Below are positions 14,551 to 22,245 of a stretch of 23,992 bases of DNA, piece after piece. Position 1 is the stretch's first letter. Every line of letters begins with the position of its first letter. This DNA is from JAKAGZ01 sp964412105. GTDB taxonomy: Bacteria; Bacteroidota; Ignavibacteria; Ignavibacteriales; Ignavibacteriaceae. The stretch lies in NCBI GenBank assembly GCA_964412105.1, contig CAYPNM010000045.1, positions 1 through 23,992 on the forward strand. The letters run 5' to 3'. The position numbers and the translations under genes were made by a program. The notes under the pieces are model-generated. The model worked only from the letters and a program-made list of their open reading frames with translations, was not told where the DNA came from and made no database searches.

Positions 14551-15908
14551 GTGAGAAAATTCATTTACTCAGCTTTCGTCTTTTTCATCGTGTATTCTTT
14601 TGTTATTCCTGCGCAGGAAAAAGCTGATCTTCAAATGGTGCAGAAGATCAAGTATGAAGAATACACTAATTCCAAAGTAATGGAAACTTTAAGCTATTTG
14701 ACAGATGTATATGGGCCAAGACTTACAAATTCACCCAACTGGTTCAAGGCTGCTAACTGGGCTAAAGATGAATTAACAAAACTAGGACTAGAAAACGCTA
14801 ACATCGAGCCCTGGGGAACATTCGGAAGGGGCTGGTCTGTTGAATCTTTTAGTCTTGTAATGACGGAGCCCACCTACGATAGACTAATTGCATACCCGGA
14901 GGCCTGGACAAACAGCACAAGCGGAATTATTACGGGCACACCGGTATTAATGGATGTAAAAGATGTAAGCGACCTTGATCAATTTAAAGGGAAGCTGAAA
15001 GGTGCAATAGTAATGCTTGGTGGTGAACGTGATGTGGAAAAAAGATTTGAAGCCGATGCCAGGAGATTGACAGATGAAGATTTGGCTAAATTGGAATTAG
15101 CTCCCGAACCAGGTGCAAGATCACGGTGGGCTGACCGGATAGCTGAATATAGAAAGATGAGAGAATTGAGAAATAAAGTCGATGAATTTTTAAAAGCAGA
15201 AGGTGTTGCGGTAATTTTGAAACCAAGCCGTGGACAGGATGGAACTCTATTTGCAGCGTCCGGAGGTTCTTATAAAATCGGAGAAGAAGGGGGAATACCT
15301 TCATTCCAGGTTGAAGNNNNNNNNNNNNNNNNNNNNNNNNNNNNNNNNNNNNNNNNNNNNNNNNNNNNNNNNNNNNNNNNNNNNNNNNNNNNNNNNNNNN
15401 NNNNNNNNNNNNNNNNATTGCTTTGTGGGATGGTGAAGAAGAGGGATTGCTTGGTTCGCGCGGATATGTTTTAAAGCACTTCGGTAATCCAAGAACACTT
15501 GAATTGAAACCTGAACAATCAAAAGTGTCCGGATATTTTAATTACGATAACGGTTCGGGAAAAATCCGTGGCATTTATCTGCAAGGTAATGAGGCAGTTC
15601 GTCCGATTTTTGAAGAGTGGCTGAAGCCTTTCCATGATATGGGTGCGTCAACTGTTACAATAAGAACAACAGGTGGAACGGATCATCTTTCTTTCGATGC
15701 AATTGGAATTCCAGGTTTCCAGTTCATCCAGGATCCGCTTGATTATTCAGTCAGGATACATCATTCAAACATGGATAATTATGATCATGCAAGCAAAAGT
15801 GATCTGATGCAGTCAGCAATTATTATGGCATCATTTGTTTATAACACGGCTATGCGTGATGAAATGCTGCCGAGGAAACCGCTTGTGAAACAAACTTCGA
15901 GGTTCTAG
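14551..15908 (+). CDS. Exported M28-family zinc metallopeptidase, interrupted by a scaffold gap
   Basis: The GTG at 14551 gives a signal peptide (RKFIYSAFVFFIVYSFVIPAQ). Residues about 25-115 form the N-terminal part (TDVYGPRLTNSPNW), and residues 115-240 look like an inserted PA domain (LKGAIVMLGG, AEGVAVILKPSRGQDGT). The gap then removes the first zinc ligands (His and Asp). After it, IALWDGEEEGLLGS holds the catalytic Glu and a zinc Glu, YDNGSG a further zinc Asp, and HHSNMDNYDH the last His, as in M28 aminopeptidases/carboxypeptidases. The parts on the two sides of the 100 N are in different frames as drawn, so the gap length is wrong if the gene is intact; relatives of about 510-530 residues imply roughly 90-110 missing residues. 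It probably releases amino acids from peptides outside the cytoplasm. It is co-directional and close to the S15 hydrolase. Confidence 0.88.
15317..15416. other. Scaffold gap of 100 N inside the M28 peptidase gene
   Basis: Coding sequence before the gap leaves one base over, and coding after it starts a codon at 15417, so an intact gene needs a gap of 3k+2 bases. A length of 100 is 3k+1. The placeholder length is therefore not the true one. Confidence 0.9.
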
Positions 15909-15920
15909 TCTATTTTATCT

Positions 15921-15962
15921 TTGCGCCTTGTCTTTTTTTGGAGAGAAGATGATGAGGCGCAA
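15921..15962 (+). terminator. Hairpin after the M28 peptidase gene
   Basis: TTGCGCCT (15921-15928) and AGGCGCAA (15955-15962) are perfect 8-bp arms with a 26-base loop, starting 12 bases after the stop codon. There is no T-run on the plus strand. It could end the S15-M28 transcript, but the long loop makes this uncertain. Confidence 0.4.
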
Positions 15963-16015
15963 GGAAACTTTGTTTATCTTTTATTAAATTTAATTAAACA
16001 ATATATGATATCCGT

Positions 16016-17257
16016 TTGAATACATTTGAATGGACTAATGAAATTAGATTTGTAGTTGCTCTTGCTCTTGGATTTCTTATCGGGCTTGAGAGGGAAAGTT
16101 CCGGTTATATTTACAAATCAAGATTTGCGGGATTAAGAACATATACAATTATAAGTCTTCTGGGGTTTGGCTGCGGATGGCTTTATAAAATTAATATACC
16201 TTTTGTTCTGCCTGCCGGACTAATCTCAGTTACCGCTCTTGTACTGCTTGGTTACTTTGCAAAATTTAAGGAAGGGCATTACGGATGGACGAGTGAGATA
16301 GCAGCCGTATTAACTTATGTAATCGGCGCACTTACAATTCTTACCGATGTCTGGGTTCCGCTTGCGCTCGGAATAATTACAACATTTCTTCTTTCGGAAA
16401 AATCAGAACTTGAGAAGTACGTTGAGAAACTTGATAAATCAGAGTTTCTTGCCGTAATAAAATTTTTGGTAGTTACGCTAATAATTCTTCCGGTACTACC
16501 TGATAAAGAGTACACAAAGTATCAGCTTAATCCATACAAAATCTGGTTAATCGTTGTTTTTGTCTCTACGCTTGGATTTGCCGGATATATTCTCATCAAA
16601 AAATTCGGGGATAAAGTCGGCCTCTGGCTTTCCGGAATAATGGGTGGAATAGTTTCCAGCACTGCAGTGACTATTGCAGTTGCGCGCATTGCCGAACAAG
16701 ATAAGACAAAAGGGAAAAGTGCGCTTCAAGCGTCACTGCTTGCAAGCAGTGTTATGTATATAAGAATTTTATTTTTGATTTGGTTGATCAATCCTTCCTT
16801 TATAGGGGTTCTCTGGTGGAAACTAGTTTCATTATCATTAGTGGGGTTAATACTCTCATTTGGAATAAAAGAAAAGCTGCAGAGAAAACCTGACAACGCG
16901 GGATCGACGTTACAAAATCCTTTTGAAATAAAACCTGCTCTTATTTTTGCAGGATTATTTGTTATATTGTCGGTGCTTACTGTGATAGTTAAAAATTACT
17001 TCGGCAATGGCGGATTGATCACTCTTTCAGCTATTACAGGAGTTACTGATATTGATCCTTTTATTTTGTCTTTGATAAGAGGAACCATTCCTGTAGAAAA
17101 TATTATAATTGCATCAATTGTTATTGCCATGATGAGTAATACTATCGTTAAAGGGATATATTTTGTATTTTTCTCGAAGCAGGAATCGAAGCAGGTTTTA
17201 TGGAGATATATTATCTGGGCTTTATTTCACATTCCATTCGCATTCATATTCTTCTAA
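16016..17257 (+). CDS. MgtC/DUF4010 integral membrane protein
   Basis: This 413-residue, strongly hydrophobic protein has about 10-12 membrane segments. The N-terminal part (about 9-130) has the MgtC-like pattern with FLIGLERE (20-27) and LRTYTIISLLG. The C-terminal part (about 170-400) matches DUF4010, with GLWLSGIMGGIVSSTAVTIAVAR and GLITLSAITGVTDIDPFILSL. The length is normal for the family. It sits in the cytoplasmic membrane; a transport role is often assumed, but no substrate is established. The start is best read as TTG at 16016: an in-frame stop at 15995-15997 limits extension and no ATG is in frame nearby. No clear ribosome site is visible. The APC permease follows after 39 bases, suggesting co-transcription. 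Confidence 0.85.
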   Translation: MNTFEWTNEIRFVVALALGFLIGLERESSGYIYKSRFAGLRTYTIISLLGFGCGWLYKINIPFVLPAGLISVTALVLLGYFAKFKEGHYGWTSEIAAVLTYVIGALTILTDVWVPLALGIITTFLLSEKSELEKYVEKLDKSEFLAVIKFLVVTLIILPVLPDKEYTKYQLNPYKIWLIVVFVSTLGFAGYILIKKFGDKVGLWLSGIMGGIVSSTAVTIAVARIAEQDKTKGKSALQASLLASSVMYIRILFLIWLINPSFIGVLWWKLVSLSLVGLILSFGIKEKLQRKPDNAGSTLQNPFEIKPALIFAGLFVILSVLTVIVKNYFGNGGLITLSAITGVTDIDPFILSLIRGTIPVENIIIASIVIAMMSNTIVKGIYFVFFSKQESKQVLWRYIIWALFHIPFAFIFF

Positions 17258-17296
17258 TAAATAAAAAACTTTCTTTTAAAAACAAACGGAGTGATT

Positions 17297-18150
17297 TTGT
17301 TTAATCAAATCTTCAAAACAAAAAGCCTCGATGCAATAATGCACGAGAGCGAAGATCCCAGCAAGCAGCTCAAGCGGACACTAGGACCGATAGATGTTAC
17401 ACTTTTAGGAATTGGGGCAATTGTAGGTGCAGGAATTTTTGCTACAATTGGCACAGCAGCTGCCGGAGATATGGCCCGCCCCGGCGCCGGACCTGCATTA
17501 ATGCTATCATTTGTTATTACAGGAATTGCCTGCGGATTTGCCGCTCTTTGTTATGCAGAGTTTGCCGCGATGGTTCCTATTTCAGGCAGTGCTTATACAT
17601 ATTCATATGGTACTCTTGGTGAACTTATTGCCTGGATTATAGGGTGGGATTTGATAATTGAATATGCAGTAGGCAATGTAGCGGTTGCAATAAGCTGGGC
17701 AAATTATTTTAAAACGCTGGTGGCNNNNNNNNNNNNNNNNNNNNNNNNNNNNNNNNNNNNNNNNNNNNNNNNNNNNNNNNNNNNNNNNNNNNNNNNNNNN
17801 NNNNNNNNNNNNNNNNNNNNNNNNTTTTAACAGGTGTTGTAGTTGGAGTAACGGCAATGTTCACGACCATTGATGAAATGGTTGACTTGACCAACATTGG
17901 GACCCTTTTTGCTTTTATCCTTGTATGTACAGGTATTATAATTTTGCGTCGCAAGGAGCCGGACCGGCCAAGGTCTTTCAAGGTTCCCTTCGTACCGTGG
18001 GTTCCACTTTTAGGAATTGGAGCCTGCCTGTATTTAATGATGGGGCTTCCATGGATAACCTGGATACGTTTCGCAGGCTGGCTTATAGTCGGTATGATGG
18101 TTTACAGAAGTTATGGGTTTAAGCACAGTAAGCTGAGAGCTTTAAATTAA
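17297..18150 (+). CDS. APC-superfamily cationic-type amino acid permease, interrupted by a scaffold gap
   Basis: The N-terminal 142 residues before the gap include LGPIDVTLLGIGAIVGAGIF (29-48), the helix-1 signature of APC/CAT transporters, and ISGSAYTYSYGTLGELIAWIIGWDLIIEYAVG (95-126). After the gap the last 107 residues carry FTTIDEMVDLTNIGTLFAF, LRRKEPDRPRSFKVPFVPWVPLLG and the two final helices. Bacterial CAT-type permeases are about 460-480 residues, so about 210-230 residues (most of helices 4-10) are hidden, and the true gap should be near 650-700 bases. The frames on the two sides disagree with a 100-base gap. It imports amino acids with protons or by exchange. The TTG at 17297, 5 bases after GGAG, is the preferred start; a GTG at 17291 overlaps that site. 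Confidence 0.88.
17725..17824. other. Scaffold gap of 100 N inside the first APC permease
   Basis: Frame requires a gap of 3k+2 bases, which 100 is not. Family length suggests the missing piece is about 650-700 bases, the largest hidden segment in the window. Confidence 0.9.
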
Positions 18151-18196
18151 ATTGAGTTTTCCATAAAAGCAGTTACAAATCTGAGTTAATAATAAG

Positions 18197-18233
18197 CCCC
18201 GGAGATTTTTAATCTTCGGGGTTAATTTTTTTT
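18197..18233 (+). terminator. Strong factor-independent terminator after the first APC permease
   Basis: CCCCGGAGAT (18197-18206) pairs with ATCTTCGGGG (18212-18221) with one G-U pair and the loop TTTTA. A run of eight T follows at 18226-18233. It separates the two APC permease genes into different transcripts or allows only read-through. Confidence 0.9.
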
Positions 18234-18257
18234 GTATCTTCGATTCTAAGTTTTCCA

Positions 18258-18262
18258 AGAGG
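18258..18262 (+). promoter_or_regulatory. Ribosome binding site for an ATT-started permease
   Basis: AGAGG lies 5 bases before the ATT at 18268. The frame is closed by TAA at 18247-18249 and contains no ATG, GTG or TTG before 18328. This makes ATT the best start candidate. Confidence 0.5.
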
Positions 18263-18267
18263 TTAAC

Positions 18268-19635
18268 ATTTCTGATCAAAACAAACTTGAACGCGGGCTT
18301 GGATTAAAGGAAGCTTCCGCTTTAAATATGATCGATATGGTCGGCATCGGACCATTCATTATCATTCCGCTCGTTATTCAGGATATGAACGGGCCGCAGG
18401 CTTTGTTTGCGTGGATCGTAGGTGCGTTCCTTGCTTTTGTAGACGGATTTATCTGGGCTGAACTCGGCGCAGCAATGCCGGAAGCGGGCGGCAGCTATGT
18501 TTTCCTCCGTGAAATTTACGGACCCAAAAGCTGGGGAAGGTTATTTTCTTTTCTTTTTATATGGCAGACAATTATTCAGGCTCCTCTTGTGGTTGCTTCC
18601 GGGTCCATCGGGTTTTCACAATATTTTTCATACCTGATTCCGATCACTCCGATTGAACAAAAATTAATCTCGGGGTTACTGGTAATAATTCTCGTAATTC
18701 TTTTGTACAGAAAAATTCAGGATGTTGGAAAAATAACATTGCTTTTATGGATTGGCGTGTTTGGTACAATTGCGTGGCTGATTTTTGGCGGAGCGACTCA
18801 TTTCAATTATCATCTTGCTTTTGACTTCTCTAAAATCTCCTTTGATTTTTCCTGGTTGTTTTTTGTTGCTCTAGGTTCGGCTTCTGTAAAAACAATCTAT
18901 ACTTATCTCGGGTATTACAATGTTTGCCATCTCGGTTCTGAGATAAAGGAACCCGGGAAAAATATTCCAAGAAGTATTTTTATTTCCATTGGCGGAATTG
19001 CCGTTCTCTATTTGTTAATGAATATAAGTGTGCTGGGTGTAGTTCCCTGGAAGGAAGCCGCAAAATCAGAATTTATTATGAGCACATTTATGGAAAAAAT
19101 TTATGGTTCAGGTGCTGCAAATGTTGTAACTATGCTTATTCTGTGGATTGCATTTTCGTCCTTGTTTGCTGTTTTGCTAGGCTATTCGAGAGTCCCGTAT
19201 GCTGCGGCGAAAGATGGTCTGTTTTTTAAATCATTCGGTAAGGTTCATCCCACAAAACACTTTCCACACGTTTCACTTTTAATACTCGGCGGACTGGGAT
19301 TTATTTTCAGTATGCTGTTCAAACTGAGAGATGTAATAAGCGCAATACTTGCGATGAGGATTATAGTGCAATTCATCGGGCAGGCAATAGGAATAATGAT
19401 CATTCATAAAAACAGACCCAAAGAATTTTTCCCCTATAAAATGCTGCTTTATCCGATTCCTGCTTTAATAGCTATTTTTGTCTGGGTGGGATTATTTTTT
19501 TCAACCGGTTTTTATTTTGCTCTCGGTGGAATCGGGATGATGGTTCTGGGAACAATTATCTTTCTTTTAAGATCATATAAAACAAGGGACTGGCCATTCA
19601 CTAATAGAAGCATGCCGGACTTATATCAAAATTAA
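18268..19635 (+). CDS. APC-superfamily amino acid permease, probable ATT start
   Basis: Read from ATT at 18268 the protein has 455 residues. The N-terminal SDQNKLERGLGLKEASALNM leads into helix 1 (MIDMVGIGPFIIIPLVI), the pattern of APC permeases with a conserved cytoplasmic LGL/ALNMIDMVGIGPF segment. Later landmarks are AELGAAMPEAGGSYVFLREIYGP, the loop LGSEIKEPGKNIPRSIFIS and YSRVPYAAAKDGLFFKSFGKVHP, all typical of the superfamily, with about 12 membrane helices. Starting at the ATG at 18328 would remove the conserved lead-in and leave no ribosome site there. It probably imports an amino acid or related amine; the substrate is not readable. A strong terminator precedes it, and the lipoprotein gene follows after 65 bases. 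Confidence 0.87.
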   Translation: MSDQNKLERGLGLKEASALNMIDMVGIGPFIIIPLVIQDMNGPQALFAWIVGAFLAFVDGFIWAELGAAMPEAGGSYVFLREIYGPKSWGRLFSFLFIWQTIIQAPLVVASGSIGFSQYFSYLIPITPIEQKLISGLLVIILVILLYRKIQDVGKITLLLWIGVFGTIAWLIFGGATHFNYHLAFDFSKISFDFSWLFFVALGSASVKTIYTYLGYYNVCHLGSEIKEPGKNIPRSIFISIGGIAVLYLLMNISVLGVVPWKEAAKSEFIMSTFMEKIYGSGAANVVTMLILWIAFSSLFAVLLGYSRVPYAAAKDGLFFKSFGKVHPTKHFPHVSLLILGGLGFIFSMLFKLRDVISAILAMRIIVQFIGQAIGIMIIHKNRPKEFFPYKMLLYPIPALIAIFVWVGLFFSTGFYFALGGIGMMVLGTIIFLLRSYKTRDWPFTNRSMPDLYQN

Positions 19636-19700
19636 TATTATTTTAATACTGAAGGCTCTTGATTTCATTAATTTTGACCTGCTAACCGGAGAATAAAGAT

Positions 19701-22142
19701 ATGAACTACTCAAGTATTAAAAACCTCAAGGCATTATTACTTTTTTTAATTTTAATAATGACAGGCTGTTCGGGAACAGATAACCTAACTGCAAACGGAT
19801 CTAAAGTACCCGGCAAATATGACAATTACACTTTGCTACCGAATGGATGGAAATTAACTCCAGCTGGTGATCAGGTTGGCATTGACGAACTTCCATTGAA
19901 TATGGTCATAACTAATGATGGAAAGTATGCTATAACGTCCAACAGCGGATACACTGAACATTCTTTGTCGGTGATCAGCCTAAATAATAAAAAAGAAATT
20001 CAAAGAATGATTGTTGACAAAACCTGGCGGGGATTAGTTTTTAATTCTGATGATTCAAAACTTTTTGTTTCGGGTGGTAACAATAATCTGGTTTACATTT
20101 ACAATTTTGATAATGGAACCCTATCTTTACAGGATTCAATTATAATCGGCAAGCCGTATCCTAAGGAGAGGATATCAATATCAGGTCTGGATTATCTGCC
20201 TTCAAAGAATTATTTACTTGTCGGAGCAAAAGAAAGCAATAAGCTTTATGTCTGTGATGTTACTTCCAAAAAAGTTATAAAACAAGTTGAGCTTGGTTCG
20301 GAATGTTATGATGTAAAAATTAATCATGAAGGCAATTACGTATATGCATCTCTATGGGGGGATTCTGCTATTGCTGAAATAAATTTGAATACTTTTGAAA
20401 TCTCAAATAAAATCAGGACAGGAAATCATCCAACCGAAATACTAATTACTCCGGATGATAAAAGACTTTTTGTAGCTAACGCAAACAATAATTCAGTCTC
20501 GGTGATTGACCTAGTAAAGAAAGAAGAGAGCGAAAAATTAATCTCTTCATTAAAACCTGACGCACCTTATGGCAGCACCCCAAATTCCATAAGCTTAAAT
20601 AAAGATGGTACCGTTTTATTTGTTGCAAATGCAGATAACAATTATCTGGCCCTGTTTGATGTAAGTGAAGCGGGGCAAGCAAAATCTATCGGTTTCATTC
20701 CTACCGGCTGGTATCCGACTGTAGTCAGATGTATTAATAATAAAATCCTGGTAGCCAACGGTAAAGGATTGACTTCACTTCCTAATCCTCAATATAAGAA
20801 TTTCAAAGACGGTTATATTGGCTCTTTGTTTAAAGGAACTGTATCAATTATTGATTATCCAAATCAAGATGAACTGAAAGAGTACACAGCAGAAGTATAT
20901 CAGAACACTCCTTATTATTCAAAAAAAGAAAACTGGAAAGGAGTTCAGAATGTTATTCCCGAAATTCATAACGGCATACGCAGTGATAAAATCAGGCATG
21001 TCTTTTATGTTATCAAAGAAAACAGAACATACGATCAGGTATATGGAGATATAAAAGAGGGAAACGGAGATTCTTCTCTCTGTCTGTTTGGTAGAGAAGT
21101 TACGCCAAATCAACACAAACTTGCTAAAGATTTTACGCTTTTCGATAATTTTTATGTTGATGCCGAAGTCAGTGCGGATGGCCATAACTGGTCTGATGCA
21201 GCATATGCTACGGATTTCGTAGAAAAAAACTGGCCGACAGAATATGGCGGAAGAGGAGGTACATATGACTATGAACCAGGCGTAAAAATCAGCAGACCTT
21301 CCTCCGGCTATATTTGGAATGATGCGCTCGCAAACGGATTAAGTGTAAGGGATTACGGAGAATATGTTTCTAAACCAGACGAAAAAAAGGAATACTATGT
21401 TGCAGAAGATGAGCGTATGAATCGGTATGTATGTCATGATTATCCGGGGTGGAATTTATCTATAAGTGATCTTGTCAGGTATAAAGTTTGGGAAAAAGAT
21501 TTTGAAGGATTTGAGAAAAACGGCAACCTGCCTAATCTCAATATTATTTATTTTCCCAACGATCATACGAGGGGAACCGAAAAAAATGCGCTTACACCAA
21601 AAGCCTATGTTGCCCAAAACGATTACGCAGTAGGCTTGCTCGTGGATAAAATTGCTCACAGCAGGTTCTGGAAAGAGAGCATAATTTTCGTTCTTGAAGA
21701 CGATGCGCAAAATGGCCCGGATCATGTTGATGCACACAGGTCCGGAGTGCTTGTTATCAGTCCATACATAAAAAGGCATTATGTCGATCATACTATGTAT
21801 TCGACATCTTCTGTTCTAAAAACTATGGAGTTGATTCTCGGATTAAAACCAATGACTCAGTTTGACCTTTCAGCAAACCCGATGCTTTTTGCAATTACAG
21901 ATACTCCTGATCTATCAACTTTTAATCACGTTGAACCTTTATACGATTTAAATGAAAAAAATCTTGCAAGCGCCTATGGGACAGAGAGAAGCAGCCAGCT
22001 GGATTTTTCCAGACCGGATGCAATACCTGATGTTGAATTCAGTAAAATTATTTGGAAATCAATTAAAGGTATAGATTCAAAATATCCCGCTCCGGTAAGA
22101 AATGCGTTTGTGAAGGTCGATACAGAAAAAGATAATGATTAG
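19701..22142 (+). CDS. Lipoprotein with beta-propeller (YncE-like) and phosphoesterase domains
   Basis: This 813-residue protein has a lipoprotein signal ending MTGC (20-23), so it is tethered to a membrane outside the cytoplasm. Residues about 60-390 are a beta-propeller with recurring blade endings (LFVSGGNNNLVYIYNFDNGT, LFVANANNNSVSVIDL, LFVANADNNYLALFDV). Residues about 430-740 match the phosphoesterase/alkaline-phosphatase superfamily: VIKENRTYDQVYGD with metal-type Glu440-Asn441, VSADGHNW with a candidate nucleophile Ser491, and VLEDDAQNGPDHVDAHR with Asp667-Asp668. This fusion is known as the YncE/alkaline phosphatase type; its substrate is not established. A GGAG site (19688-19691) precedes the ATG by 9 bases. 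The GT39 gene follows after 103 bases. Confidence 0.88.
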   Translation: MNYSSIKNLKALLLFLILIMTGCSGTDNLTANGSKVPGKYDNYTLLPNGWKLTPAGDQVGIDELPLNMVITNDGKYAITSNSGYTEHSLSVISLNNKKEIQRMIVDKTWRGLVFNSDDSKLFVSGGNNNLVYIYNFDNGTLSLQDSIIIGKPYPKERISISGLDYLPSKNYLLVGAKESNKLYVCDVTSKKVIKQVELGSECYDVKINHEGNYVYASLWGDSAIAEINLNTFEISNKIRTGNHPTEILITPDDKRLFVANANNNSVSVIDLVKKEESEKLISSLKPDAPYGSTPNSISLNKDGTVLFVANADNNYLALFDVSEAGQAKSIGFIPTGWYPTVVRCINNKILVANGKGLTSLPNPQYKNFKDGYIGSLFKGTVSIIDYPNQDELKEYTAEVYQNTPYYSKKENWKGVQNVIPEIHNGIRSDKIRHVFYVIKENRTYDQVYGDIKEGNGDSSLCLFGREVTPNQHKLAKDFTLFDNFYVDAEVSADGHNWSDAAYATDFVEKNWPTEYGGRGGTYDYEPGVKISRPSSGYIWNDALANGLSVRDYGEYVSKPDEKKEYYVAEDERMNRYVCHDYPGWNLSISDLVRYKVWEKDFEGFEKNGNLPNLNIIYFPNDHTRGTEKNALTPKAYVAQNDYAVGLLVDKIAHSRFWKESIIFVLEDDAQNGPDHVDAHRSGVLVISPYIKRHYVDHTMYSTSSVLKTMELILGLKPMTQFDLSANPMLFAITDTPDLSTFNHVEPLYDLNEKNLASAYGTERSSQLDFSRPDAIPDVEFSKIIWKSIKGIDSKYPAPVRNAFVKVDTEKDND

Positions 22143-22143
22143 T

Positions 22144-22164
22144 TTAGAGCAAATTTAGCTCTAA
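22144..22164 (+). terminator. Short hairpin after the propeller-phosphoesterase gene
   Basis: TTAGAGC (22144-22150) and GCTCTAA (22158-22164) form a 7-bp stem with the loop AAATTTA, starting just after the stop codon. There is no T-run, so it is a weak terminator at best. Confidence 0.4.
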
Positions 22165-22245
22165 GTAATATATTAATTAGAAAATCTTGCGGGATTTTTG
22201 TAACAATTCCATTAATTATTTTTAATTCCAATATTTATAATTTTT

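Noticed and set aside
15423..15908. Separate 161-residue gene starting at TTG 15423
   Set aside because: The product is the C-terminal half of an M28 peptidase, whose N-terminal half ends at the adjacent scaffold gap; it is one gene.
17857..18150. Separate 97-residue membrane protein starting at ATG 17857
   Set aside because: Coding continues upstream to the gap (LTGVVVGVTAM), and the sequence is the C-terminal end of a CAT-type permease.
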